64,000 nt of DNA from RPQJ01 sp963706535 (GTDB lineage: Bacteria > Pseudomonadota > Gammaproteobacteria > Steroidobacterales > Steroidobacteraceae): NCBI GenBank assembly GCA_963706535.1, contig CAVPMU010000015.1, forward strand, positions 124,001 to 188,000. The letters run 5' to 3'. The notes below the pieces were generated by a model. That model was not told where the DNA came from and did no database searches. It was given only the letters and a program-made list of their open reading frames with translations. Both the position numbers and the translations under genes were made by a program. Position 1 is the first letter of the stretch. Each line of letters starts with the position of its first letter. Positions 30,965 to 39,111 of this stretch are shown in pieces.

Positions 30965-31113
30965 ATGACCGTCGCCAAGATCAGCGAGATCACCTCGACC
31001 TCGGCATCACCGGTGCATGGGTGGCCGACCAGGAAGTCGTCGTGAAGGCCGGCAAGGTGAGCGAGTACAAGGTCCGCCTGAAGCTCACCTTCGTGCTCGA
31101 CGAAGGCAAGTGA
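30965..31113 (+). pseudogene. Dodecin remnant with internal deletion
   Basis: An AAGGAG ribosome-binding site precedes ATG 30965. The first 13 residues (MTVAKISEITSTS) match dodecin. The C-terminal part (GITGAWVADQEVVVKAGKV, SEYKVRLKLTFVLDEGK) is also dodecin but lies in another frame. The central helix of about 19-20 residues is missing, and the coding span is 149 bases where about 207 is usual. The junction lies in ACCTCGACCTCGG, a short direct repeat. Dodecins are small flavin-binding dodecamers. As written the product would stop after 29 codons and be non-functional. Confidence 0.82.
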
Positions 31114-31511
31114 TGCGGGCGAGCCGTTTCGTGCGCGGCTTCGGCGTGCTGGCCGCAGCGGTCCTCGCGGCGGCGTTCGCCTTTGCAGCCGAGCCGGTCG
31201 CCGCGCCCGTCACCCAGGAAGCCCTGGTCGAACGACAGCAGCAGGCCGATGCCGACCTCGTCGTGCTCGACGTGCGGTCGCCCGACGAGTTCGCCGCGGG
31301 ACACGTCCCCGGAGCGATCAACATCCCGCACGAACGTATCGCCGAACGACTGGCGGAGGTGCCGAGGGACAAGGACGTGATCCTCTACTGCCAGTCCGGG
31401 CGCCGGGCCGGCATCGCTGCGCAGGCCCTGGCCGAGCAGGGGTATACCCGGCTCTTCCACCTCGAGGGCGACATCGCCGCGTGGAAGGCGAACGGCCGGC
31501 CGCTCGAATGA
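31113..31511 (+). CDS. Periplasmic rhodanese-like protein
   Basis: A 132-residue protein with a signal peptide (ending AFAFAAEP) and one rhodanese domain: DADLVVLDVRSPDEFAAGHV, then the catalytic loop CQSGRRA with the active cysteine, and LEGDIAAWKANGRP at the end. Likely a periplasmic sulfurtransferase or persulfide carrier. The ATG overlaps the dodecin stop (TGATG), indicating translational coupling to the damaged upstream gene. Confidence 0.88.
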   Translation: MRASRFVRGFGVLAAAVLAAAFAFAAEPVAAPVTQEALVERQQQADADLVVLDVRSPDEFAAGHVPGAINIPHERIAERLAEVPRDKDVILYCQSGRRAGIAAQALAEQGYTRLFHLEGDIAAWKANGRPLE

Positions 31512-31530
31512 GCGGCCGCCCGTGCCGCCC

Positions 31531-32499
31531 TCATGCGGGCGGCGAGTACTCCTGCAGCGAGACCACGAGCATGCCGGGGCCTCCGTGCGCGCCGAGCGGT
31601 AGCACGCGGCCGTAGACGACGTTGGCGCCGCGGAGTTGCTCCAGCAGCCACTGGCCGTCGGCGGCACAGTTCGCGTGTCCCACCAGCACCCGGTAGGACC
31701 GGTGGTCGCGCATGCGCCGCCGCACGAAGCGCGCGAACTTCTCCCGCAGGCCCTGGCGGCCGAACAGCACGCCGCCCGCCCTGACGCGGCCCTTGCGGTC
31801 GGCATGCAGCACGGGCATCAACTGCAGTCGGTCGGCCAGGTTCTTGACCCAGCGCGGCACCCGGCCGCCGCGGACCGCGTACTCGAGCGAGCCCACGAGT
31901 CCGAAAGTGTGCGTCCTCGGGACGATCGCCCGGGTCGCCTCGATCACGCGCTGCGCCGGGTAGCCGGCCGCTGCGCATTCGGCGGCGTACATCGCGACCA
32001 GGCCCTGTCCGACCGAGGCGTTCATGCTGTCGATCACCGTCACCTTGCCGTGGGTGGTGGTGCGCGCCGCAGCGGTCTCGGCCGAGCCGCAGGTGCCGCT
32101 CGCCTCGCGCGTGAGGTTGATCGAGATCACCGCCTCGAAGTACGACGCCAGGAACTCGAACTGCCGCCGGAAGTCGCCCGGCGGCGGCTGCGAGGTTTTC
32201 GGGTGCTGCGGGTTCGTGGCCAGTTCGGCGAAGAACTCCTCGGGCGTGATGCCGACCTTGTCGAGGTAGCTGCACTTGCCGAAGTGGACCCGCACCGGGA
32301 CCATGTTGATGCCGAGTCGGTCCATCTCGTCCTCGGGGATGTCCGCGGCCGAATCGGTGACGATGGTGACCTTGCGGACGGCGGCATGCGCCGAATGCTG
32401 CTGCTGCATGTCGTCGGCCTTCTCGGCCGAGACGCTGCCGAACCGCGCGGCGATGCGGAAGACCTCGGCGGGGTCGTTGACGTGGATGTGCACCCGCAC
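31531..32499 (-). CDS. DegV domain, C-terminal part of a broken DAK2-DegV fusion
   Basis: Begins RVHIHVNDPAEVFRIAARFG (end of the middle domain), then the DegV fatty-acid-binding domain (VTIVTDSAADIPEDEMDRLG, SINLTREASGTCGSAETAAA, NASVGQGLVAMYAAECAAAG). DegV proteins bind acyl chains and, with DAK2-type kinases, form fatty-acid kinase systems. In intact homologues this part continues from the DAK2 domain in one frame. Here it lies in a different frame and would need the GTG at 32499. The product alone could perhaps bind lipid but would lack its partner. Confidence 0.75.
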   Translation of the reverse strand: MRVHIHVNDPAEVFRIAARFGSVSAEKADDMQQQHSAHAAVRKVTIVTDSAADIPEDEMDRLGINMVPVRVHFGKCSYLDKVGITPEEFFAELATNPQHPKTSQPPPGDFRRQFEFLASYFEAVISINLTREASGTCGSAETAAARTTTHGKVTVIDSMNASVGQGLVAMYAAECAAAGYPAQRVIEATRAIVPRTHTFGLVGSLEYAVRGGRVPRWVKNLADRLQLMPVLHADRKGRVRAGGVLFGRQGLREKFARFVRRRMRDHRSYRVLVGHANCAADGQWLLEQLRGANVVYGRVLPLGAHGGPGMLVVSLQEYSPPA

Positions 32500-33113
32500 C
32501 TTCTGTAGCGGTGGGTGAGGTCCACCTCGCCGCCCGCGGTTTCCTCGGCGCCGGCGTCCACGACGTTGGCCTTGCGCAGCACCTCGAGCTGCAGCGGCGT
32601 GCGCTCGAGCGAGGCCTGCGCGGCGTGCACGCCGCGCTTCAGCAGCGCACGAAAATCCCGCGCGCCTTCCCGGCGCACGGCCTGGATCTCGCGCGCGAAA
32701 TCGGTGAGCACGGTCAGGATCGTGCCTTCGCGCGGGTCAGACAGGCTTTCGCGCGCGTAGGCGGCCCCGCCGTCCACCCCGTCGGCGAAATCGTCGGGGC
32801 GCAGGTCGCCCAGGTGCCCGAGCCTGTCGCCCACGCCGAGGAAGAACTGCGCCAGGATCGCGCCCGAGTTGCCGCGGGCTCCGTCGAGTGCGGCGTCGGC
32901 CACGCGCGTGAGCGTCTTGCCGGCATGCCGGTCCGGCCAGCGCTGCAGCGAGCCGAGCACCGCGTGCATGGTGAGCGCGAGGTTGGTCCCGGTGTCGCCG
33001 TCGGGCACCGGGAACACGTTGATCTTGTTCAGGTGCTCCTGGCGGGAGAGCAGGCGCACGATGCCCGCCTTGAGGGCGCGATTGAGCCGCAGCCCGTCGA
33101 GGCTGTCGCCCAT
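32127..33113 (-). CDS. DAK2 domain, N-terminal part of the broken DAK2-DegV fusion
   Basis: Start is ATG 33113 (MGDSLDGLRLNRALKAGIVRL). DAK2 motifs are INVFPVPDGDTGTNLALTM, DGARGNSGAILAQFF and DPREGTILTVL, the phosphate- and nucleotide-handling loops of the DhaK/FakA family. Family similarity ends at DLTHRY (about 32505), after which the frame runs on without meaning to 32127. The usual CTEC-type segment of about 35 residues between THRY and KVRVHIH is absent. The block after VVDAGA (normally GFV... and a helix) also appears shortened, so two internal deletions are inferred. Confidence 0.72.
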   Translation of the reverse strand: MGDSLDGLRLNRALKAGIVRLLSRQEHLNKINVFPVPDGDTGTNLALTMHAVLGSLQRWPDRHAGKTLTRVADAALDGARGNSGAILAQFFLGVGDRLGHLGDLRPDDFADGVDGGAAYARESLSDPREGTILTVLTDFAREIQAVRREGARDFRALLKRGVHAAQASLERTPLQLEVLRKANVVDAGAEETAGGEVDLTHRYRRCGCTSTSTTPPRSSASPRGSAASRPRRPTTCSSSIRRMPPSARSPSSPIRPRTSPRTRWTDSASTWSRCGSTSASAATSTRSASRPRSSSPNWPRTRSTRKPRSRRRATSGGSSSSWRRTSRR

Positions 33114-33147
33114 CACTGCGGCGGAGGCCACCAGAGTCGTCGCCCGC

Positions 33148-33945
33148 TTACTCGCGCGGCAACAGGAAGCGATTGCCGCGCAGGTTCAGCACCACGCCGT
33201 CGCGCGTGATTTCCTCGACCTGCGGGCCCTCGGCCAGCGTGTCGCCCTCGCGATACTTGCGCGAATTGATGAAGGCGAAGCGCTCCTGCGGTTGGTTCGC
33301 ATACACGTGCAGCTCGAGGCGCAGTTCGGGCAGGCCGCCCCCGGCCGTCACTTCGTCGACGGTGGGCAAGGCCGGGTGCGCCGATTGCCGTGCGGGTGCC
33401 GCCTCGCCGGGCGGTGGCGCGAGGCCAGCCTCCGGCAGTGTCTGGTAGACCACCGTGCCACCCGTGGGTGACCGGGTGACCGCAGGCGGCCCCTCGGGTG
33501 CAGCCGAAGCACCCGCGGCCATCCGCGGATCGATGGGCGGCGGATGGCCGGACACTTCCTGCTCGAGCGGGTTGCGCGTCGCCGGTGCCACGGGTACCGC
33601 TTCGGCGGGCCGCAGCATCGGCGGCGGCTCGGGCAGACTGCGGGTAACCGAGACCTGCGCCGGCGACTCCGCGGGCGCGGCGGCCATCGGTGCTGCGGCG
33701 GCGGGAGCGGTAGCGGTCTCCGGGCCCGCCGTCGCGACGGCCGGTGCCGGGGGAGCATCCCGTCCCTTGCGCAGCATCAGGATCCCGACCGCCACGAGAT
33801 TGACGACGAGCAGCGCAATGGCCGCCGTCGCCCAGGCATTGGTGCGCGGCTTCGACGGCGCGACGGCCACCTCGGCGAGGCCGGGCCCGGTGGTCCGCTG
33901 CCGCTCGTGCTCGGACTTGCGCAAGGCGTCGAGGATGAAGGACAT
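33148..33945 (-). CDS. gspB: General secretion pathway protein B (ExeB-like)
   Basis: A 265-residue protein that works with GspA in assembling the type II secretin. The N-terminal MSFILDALRKSEHERQR is the hallmark of GspB. One membrane segment (AWATAAIALLVVNLVAVGIL), an alanine/proline-rich periplasmic linker and a C-terminal GspB domain (LRLELHVYANQPQERFAFIN, then VEEITRDGVVLNLRGNRFLL) follow. It starts 5 bases after the gspA stop, so the pair is an operon. The rest of the type II secretion genes lie outside the window. Confidence 0.9.
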   Translation of the reverse strand: MSFILDALRKSEHERQRTTGPGLAEVAVAPSKPRTNAWATAAIALLVVNLVAVGILMLRKGRDAPPAPAVATAGPETATAPAAAAPMAAAPAESPAQVSVTRSLPEPPPMLRPAEAVPVAPATRNPLEQEVSGHPPPIDPRMAAGASAAPEGPPAVTRSPTGGTVVYQTLPEAGLAPPPGEAAPARQSAHPALPTVDEVTAGGGLPELRLELHVYANQPQERFAFINSRKYREGDTLAEGPQVEEITRDGVVLNLRGNRFLLPRE

Positions 33946-33950
33946 GCCGT

Positions 33951-35624
33951 TCAGCCCTCGGTCGCCGCCGCAACGATGGTGGGTGAGCCGGTCGCGCTCA
34001 GCACCGTGTCGAGCACGATCTGCGTCTGCACCCCGGCCACGCCGTCTACCGTGAGGCGGTGCTGCCGCTGGAAGTCCTGCACCATCCGCGACAGGCCCTC
34101 GTCGTAGACATCGTTGCCCGCCGGCGCCGCCGGCATCCCCTGCGCAGCCCGCAGGCTCTCGCGCAGCCAGCGAACGTCGTCGCCGCGTGCGCCCGGCGAG
34201 AGCACCTTCGCGACGGCCAGTGGCGGCCGCCACAGCAACAGGAAGTCGCCGAACCAGTAGCGTGAGGCGGCCGTGATCGAGACCTGCCGCGACTCGCCAC
34301 CGAGGTCGAAGGTTGCGGATTCGTCGTCGAGCCCGGCGAGCAGCACCTGGTGGGCCCGTCCCACGTCGTCGGTCAGCGTGAGGATCGCGGGTCGGTTCAG
34401 GGTGCGCAGCTGTGCCCACGAACCCTTCTGGAACAGGCACTCGAGTCCCTGCCGCGCAGCCTGGTCGCAGCCCCGCCCCTGCGCCGGCTCATAGGTGGCG
34501 CCCCAGGTTGCGAACAGCTTGCCGAGCGCGGCTTCCGTGGTCGTGTCGTTGCCGTGGCGCACCAGCAGCTCGGCGAGCGGGATGGCGACCGGCTGCGGAG
34601 CCTCGGCCACGGTGCTGGCCGGGTCGGCCGGAGTCGATGTCGCGGCCGTCGTCGGGGCCGCGACGGGAGCCATGGCGGCGGGTGCCGCTGCGTCGGCGGA
34701 GGCCGGTTCGCCGCCGCGACCCGTGACCATGGTCCACAGGCCAACGCCCACCAACGCCAGCGCAGCCGCGATCGATGTCGCGGTGGCCCACTTGAGCCAG
34801 GGAGCGGGAATGGGCCGCCCGTAGACCTCCGAGGCCGCCTGCCGGATCAGCTGGGCGCCGACGCGGTGGTCTTCCTGCGTGAAGGCGCCGAGCAGCGCGC
34901 GGTCGCAGATCACGTTGATCACGCGCGGGATGCCGCCGCTCAGCCGGTGGATCTCGCGCAGCGCCGTCGGCGTGAACGCTTCGGCGGTCGCGCCCGCCAC
35001 CCGCATGCGGTGCTTGACGTAGCCGGCGCTCTCTTCCTGGGACAGCGGGCTCAGGTGGTAGCGGCCCGTGATGCGCTGGGCCAGCTGGCGCAGCTCGGGC
35101 TTGTCGAGCAGCTCGCGCAATTCCGGCTGGCCGATCAGGATGATCTGCAGCAGCTTGGTCGTGGCAGTCTCGAGGTTGGTGAGGAGGCGCACCTGCTCGA
35201 GCGTCTGGGTGCTCAGGTTCTGCGCCTCGTCCACGATCAGCACGACGCGCCGGCCGCGTGCGTGCGTCTCGAGCAGGTGGCGTCCGAGCAGGTCCATCAG
35301 TGTCTTGGTGCTGCCGCGACCGGCCTCCGGCACGTGGACGTGCAGTTCCTCGCAGATCGTGAGCAGGAACTCGGCCGGCGTGATGCGCGGGTTGAGGATC
35401 AGCGCGACCTCGGCGTGTCCCGGCAACTGCTCCAGCAGGCTGCGGATGACGGTGGTCTTGCCGGTGCCGACCTCGCCGGTCAGCTGGATGAAGCCGCCCG
35501 CTTCGTTGATGCCGTACAACAGGTGCGCGAGCGCCTCCGCATGCCGCTCGCTCAGGTACAGGTAGCGAGGGTCCGGGGTGATCGCGAACGGCTTTTCCTG
35601 GAGTCCGAAAAAGCTCGTATACAT
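33951..35624 (-). CDS. gspA: General secretion pathway protein A (ExeA-like AAA ATPase)
   Basis: A 557-residue inner-membrane protein. An N-terminal AAA ATPase (MYTSFFGLQEKPFAITPDPR; Walker A GEVGTGKTT; Walker B VVLIVDEAQNLS) is followed by a membrane segment near residue 280 (ATATSIAAALALVGVGLWTM), an alanine-rich linker and a C-terminal peptidoglycan-binding domain (GARGDDVRWLRESL, VQDFQRQHRLTVDGVAG). It uses ATP and peptidoglycan binding to help the secretin cross the cell wall, together with GspB. Confidence 0.92.
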   Translation of the reverse strand: MYTSFFGLQEKPFAITPDPRYLYLSERHAEALAHLLYGINEAGGFIQLTGEVGTGKTTVIRSLLEQLPGHAEVALILNPRITPAEFLLTICEELHVHVPEAGRGSTKTLMDLLGRHLLETHARGRRVVLIVDEAQNLSTQTLEQVRLLTNLETATTKLLQIILIGQPELRELLDKPELRQLAQRITGRYHLSPLSQEESAGYVKHRMRVAGATAEAFTPTALREIHRLSGGIPRVINVICDRALLGAFTQEDHRVGAQLIRQAASEVYGRPIPAPWLKWATATSIAAALALVGVGLWTMVTGRGGEPASADAAAPAAMAPVAAPTTAATSTPADPASTVAEAPQPVAIPLAELLVRHGNDTTTEAALGKLFATWGATYEPAQGRGCDQAARQGLECLFQKGSWAQLRTLNRPAILTLTDDVGRAHQVLLAGLDDESATFDLGGESRQVSITAASRYWFGDFLLLWRPPLAVAKVLSPGARGDDVRWLRESLRAAQGMPAAPAGNDVYDEGLSRMVQDFQRQHRLTVDGVAGVQTQIVLDTVLSATGSPTIVAAATEG

Positions 35625-35703
35625 GCGGGGCTAGGTCGGTCTCGGGCGCGTGGATCGGTCGCCAATCATGCCTGCCCGGGCGAGGCAAGGCCAGCGTCGG
35701 GCG

Positions 35704-36894
35704 TCAGGCCTGGGGTTCCTCGCCGTCGGCGGGGGGTGGCAACGAACTCGCTCGCCGGAGCGCGGCGCTGCCGAAGCGGTCGCGGATCCGGTCCACCGCC
35801 GCGTCGAGCCCGCGGTTGCGGGTGGACTGCGGCACGGTGAACAGGTCCATCTGGGTCGCAGGCGCGAGCCCGGCCACCTCGACTCCCAGCAGCCGCAGCG
35901 CCGCACCCGGCTGGGTCGCCAGCCACGCGTCCAGCAACTCGGTCGCGACCGCAGCCACCACGCGCGTCTCCTGCGTGGGCGGCTCGATGTGGCGCTGCCG
36001 CATATAGGTCGTGAAGTCCCGGCGCCTGATCTTGACCACCACGCAGGCCGCCGAGAGCTCCTTCGCACGCAGGCGGGCGCAGCTCTTGTCGGCGAGGCGG
36101 GCGACCTCCGCGCGCAGGCGTGCCGGATCCGCGATGTCGGTGTCGAAGGTCTCCTCGGCGCTCACCTGCTTCTCGTCGAGATCGGGGACCACGGGACGCT
36201 CGTCGATGCCTGCGGCGCGCAGCTGCACGCGCTCGGTGTAGCGGCCGAAGATCGGGCGCAAGCGCGAAGTGCTGGCCCGGCTCAGCTCGCCGAGCGTGTG
36301 GATGCCGAGCGCCTCGACCTTCGGTGCCGTCTTCGCGCCGAGGCCGAACAGCTTGCGGATGGGCAGTGGCTCGAGCAGCGCCCGCACTTCGTCGGCACGC
36401 ACGACCACGAGGCCGTCCGGCTTGCGCAGGTCGGAGGCGATCTTGGCCACGAGCTTGTTCGGCGCCACGCCTACCGATGCCGTGAGCCCGGTGCGCTCCC
36501 GGATGCGGCGCTTGATCTCGGCCGCGATGGTTTCCGCCGGTCCCAGGGCCCCGGTGCTCGCCGTCACGTCGAGGAACGCCTCGTCGAGCGAGAGCCCCTG
36601 CACCAGCGGCGTGAATTCATGGAAGACCGCGAAGATCTGCTTCGAGACCGCGGAGTAATGCGAGATCCGGGGGTGGACGCACACGGCGTCGGGACACCGG
36701 CGCAGCGCTTCGCGCATCGGCATCGCGGAATGCACGCCGAACCTGCGCACCTCGTAGCTCGCCGCGGCCACGACACCGCGCGGGCCGGTGCCGCCGACGA
36801 TGACGGGGCGGCCGCGCAGCGACGGATCGTCGCGCTGCTCGACGGACGCGTAGAAGGCGTCCATGTCCACGTGCAGGATCGAGCGCTCGGCCAT
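35704..36894 (-). CDS. dinB: DNA polymerase IV (Y family)
   Basis: A 396-residue translesion polymerase. Catalytic acids are in HVDMDAFYASVEQRDDP and SLDEAFLDVT, with the thumb/little-finger region (GLGAKTAPKVEALG, FGRYTERVQLRAAG) present. The ATG at 36894 starts at MAERSILHVDMDAF, the usual distance from the first metal ligand. The C-terminus (ADGEEPQA) lacks an obvious beta-clamp motif in what I can see. Divergent from sodB. Confidence 0.93.
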   Translation of the reverse strand: MAERSILHVDMDAFYASVEQRDDPSLRGRPVIVGGTGPRGVVAAASYEVRRFGVHSAMPMREALRRCPDAVCVHPRISHYSAVSKQIFAVFHEFTPLVQGLSLDEAFLDVTASTGALGPAETIAAEIKRRIRERTGLTASVGVAPNKLVAKIASDLRKPDGLVVVRADEVRALLEPLPIRKLFGLGAKTAPKVEALGIHTLGELSRASTSRLRPIFGRYTERVQLRAAGIDERPVVPDLDEKQVSAEETFDTDIADPARLRAEVARLADKSCARLRAKELSAACVVVKIRRRDFTTYMRQRHIEPPTQETRVVAAVATELLDAWLATQPGAALRLLGVEVAGLAPATQMDLFTVPQSTRNRGLDAAVDRIRDRFGSAALRRASSLPPPADGEEPQA

Positions 36895-37012
36895 GCGGCA
36901 AGGATACGTCGCTCGCGGCCGTCCGCGCCCGTGGACTTGAGCTGCGCGACGGATGGCGGGATCATTGGCGGTTCCAGAGCGCGTGCCCGCGCCCGTCCGC
37001 AGGAGATTCCCC

Positions 37013-37621
37013 ATGAGCCATCACATCGAGCTGCCCGCACTTCCCTATGCCCAGGACGCGCTCGCCCCGGTCGTTTCCGCGCAAACGCTGTCGTTCCACT
37101 ACGGCAAGCACCACAAGACCTACGTCGACAACCTGAACAAGCTGGTCGCGGGCACCGAGCTCGCCGAGGCCACGCTCGAGCAGGTCATCACCGCGGTTGC
37201 CGGCAAGGCGGACAAGGCGGGCGTGTTCAACAACGCCGCGCAGACCTGGAACCACACGTTCTTCTGGAACAGCATGAAGCCGGGCGGCGGCGGCGCGCCC
37301 ACGGGCGCCGTGGCGAAGGCCATCGACGCGGCCTTCGGCAGCATCGAGAGCTTCAGGAAGGAATTCGCCAACGCGGCCGTCACGCAGTTCGGCAGCGGCT
37401 GGGCGTGGCTGGTGGCCGACAAGGGCGCGCTCCGCATCGTGAAGACCGCGAACGCCGACACGCCGCTCACCATGGGCGTCACGCCGATCCTCACGATCGA
37501 CGTCTGGGAGCACGCCTATTACCTCGACTACCAGAACCGCCGCGCCGATTTCGTCGCGGCCGTGATCGACAAGCTGCTCAACTGGGATTTCGCCAACGCG
37601 AACCTCGCCGCCGCGCGCTGA
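37013..37621 (+). CDS. sodB: Superoxide dismutase (Fe type)
   Basis: A 202-residue cytoplasmic enzyme that dismutates superoxide. Metal ligands by position are H29 (SFHYGKHH), H81 (QTWNHTFFW), D163 and H167 (TIDVWEHAYY). The N-terminus IELPALPYAQDALAP and the glutamine in NNAAQTWNH favour the iron form. AGGAG lies 7 bases upstream of the ATG. Confidence 0.95.
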   Translation: MSHHIELPALPYAQDALAPVVSAQTLSFHYGKHHKTYVDNLNKLVAGTELAEATLEQVITAVAGKADKAGVFNNAAQTWNHTFFWNSMKPGGGGAPTGAVAKAIDAAFGSIESFRKEFANAAVTQFGSGWAWLVADKGALRIVKTANADTPLTMGVTPILTIDVWEHAYYLDYQNRRADFVAAVIDKLLNWDFANANLAAAR

Positions 37622-37651
37622 GCCGGCAGCCGAGCCGCGCGGGCGACTCGC

Positions 37652-39106
37652 CTACATCGTGAGGGCGGTGTAGGCGAGGAGCCCGATCAGGGTGAATGCC
37701 GTTGCGAATATGTAGGCGACGCCCAGCACGGAATATTTCGCGAGCGTGACGATGCGGCCCTGGCCGTAGACGCGGCGCATGGCGCGATACAGGTAAAAGG
37801 GGGCGTAGACGACGAAGGCCACGATGGCGGCTCCTTCGACGAAGGCGAACACGCCGCCCGCGCCGGTACCGGCGGTGGCGAAGGCCAGCCTCTGGAGCAG
37901 CAGCATCACGAGGCCGCCGAGGAAGAAGAACGCATGGTAGTGCACCACGAACAGCAGGTGCTCCACGAAGTAACGACCAGAGCCAAGGTAGAGCACGTAC
38001 AGCACCACGCCGATCAGCGGCAGGAACAGGAACATCATCGTCGGGATGTTCTCGTAGGCCGCGCGGCCGAAGCTCGGCGTGTCGGCGGCGATGCGCCGGC
38101 AGGCCTCGCGTAGCCGCGGGCCGTACTTCTCCCCGAGCGGACCGATCTCGACCTTGAAATTCTCCTCGCTGCAGGGATCGTTGAGCACCTTCTGCACCGG
38201 CGCGATCTGCTCGGTCGTGAGCTTGCCGAGTTCTGCCTCGAGCTCGGTGCGTACCCGCGCCCGGTCCTTTTCCGGCGCGCGCTGCACCAGCGCGTCGACG
38301 AGCCGCTGCGTTTCAGGGTCGAGCTTCGACGCGCCGACCGCTGCGGGCGGCGCCATCCGCGGCGTCCCGGCGCTCGGGGTGGCCGCGGCGGCGGGCTCTT
38401 CACCACCGACTTTCATCTGCAGGCTGGGCCCAGCTTCACTCGAATCGAGCTCGAACGCGGCGCCGGGGTCGTTGCCGACCGAGGCGAGCACGAAGAACGC
38501 GACACTCAGGATCAGGTACATCCTGAAGGGGGGCGTGTAATTGGCCCGGCGCCCGCGCAGGAAGTCCAGCGTGAGCAGGCCCGGCTTGAACGCGAGCGGC
38601 CTGAGCGTCCGCCAGACGCGCGAGTCCCAGTCGAGCAGGTCGCCGAGCACGTCCCTCGTCAGGCCCCACAGCGACAGCACGCGGACCTTCGCCCGCTGGC
38701 CGCAGTGGGAGCAGTGCTGCCCGGTGAGCACTTCGCCGCAATTGAGGCAGTTCTCGGTCGAGACCGCGCCGCGAACGAACTGCTCGCGGTGTGCCAGCAC
38801 GCGCCGCTCGGCGGTGTAGCGGTTGCCGAAGCGCTCGACGCCCTGCGCCCGCATGCGCGGCGCGTGGTCGCGCAGGTAATCGTCGAGCGCGGCCTGGTCG
38901 CGCAGCCGGTACTGCACGACGCGGCTCACGCGGCCGGGGGCGGTCCCCTCGTCGCTCAGGATCTCGGCCGACAGGAAGCCGGGCAACACCAGCATGTCGG
39001 CGACGTGGTCGCGCAGCCAGGTGTCGAACGGAGCCGCGATCTCGGCGTCGGCCTCGAGACTGACCTCGTAGACGACGTCGTCCGCTTCGGGGGGCTGTTC
39101 GCTCAC
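37652..39106 (-). CDS. DUF4286-DUF3667 fusion membrane protein
   Basis: A 484-residue protein. Residues 10-105 match DUF4286 (VVYEVSLEADAEIAAPFDTW), an antibiotic-monooxygenase-like fold. A zinc ribbon with C120, C123, C132 and C135 (NCLNCG...CSHCGQ) introduces DUF3667, whose C-terminal half has about five membrane segments. It starts 5 bases after the fadE stop, so it is transcribed with fadE. DUF4286 and DUF3667 are usually separate proteins, and the join suggests a shared but unknown role. Confidence 0.78.
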   Translation of the reverse strand: MSEQPPEADDVVYEVSLEADAEIAAPFDTWLRDHVADMLVLPGFLSAEILSDEGTAPGRVSRVVQYRLRDQAALDDYLRDHAPRMRAQGVERFGNRYTAERRVLAHREQFVRGAVSTENCLNCGEVLTGQHCSHCGQRAKVRVLSLWGLTRDVLGDLLDWDSRVWRTLRPLAFKPGLLTLDFLRGRRANYTPPFRMYLILSVAFFVLASVGNDPGAAFELDSSEAGPSLQMKVGGEEPAAAATPSAGTPRMAPPAAVGASKLDPETQRLVDALVQRAPEKDRARVRTELEAELGKLTTEQIAPVQKVLNDPCSEENFKVEIGPLGEKYGPRLREACRRIAADTPSFGRAAYENIPTMMFLFLPLIGVVLYVLYLGSGRYFVEHLLFVVHYHAFFFLGGLVMLLLQRLAFATAGTGAGGVFAFVEGAAIVAFVVYAPFYLYRAMRRVYGQGRIVTLAKYSVLGVAYIFATAFTLIGLLAYTALTM

Positions 39107-39111
39107 GCGCG

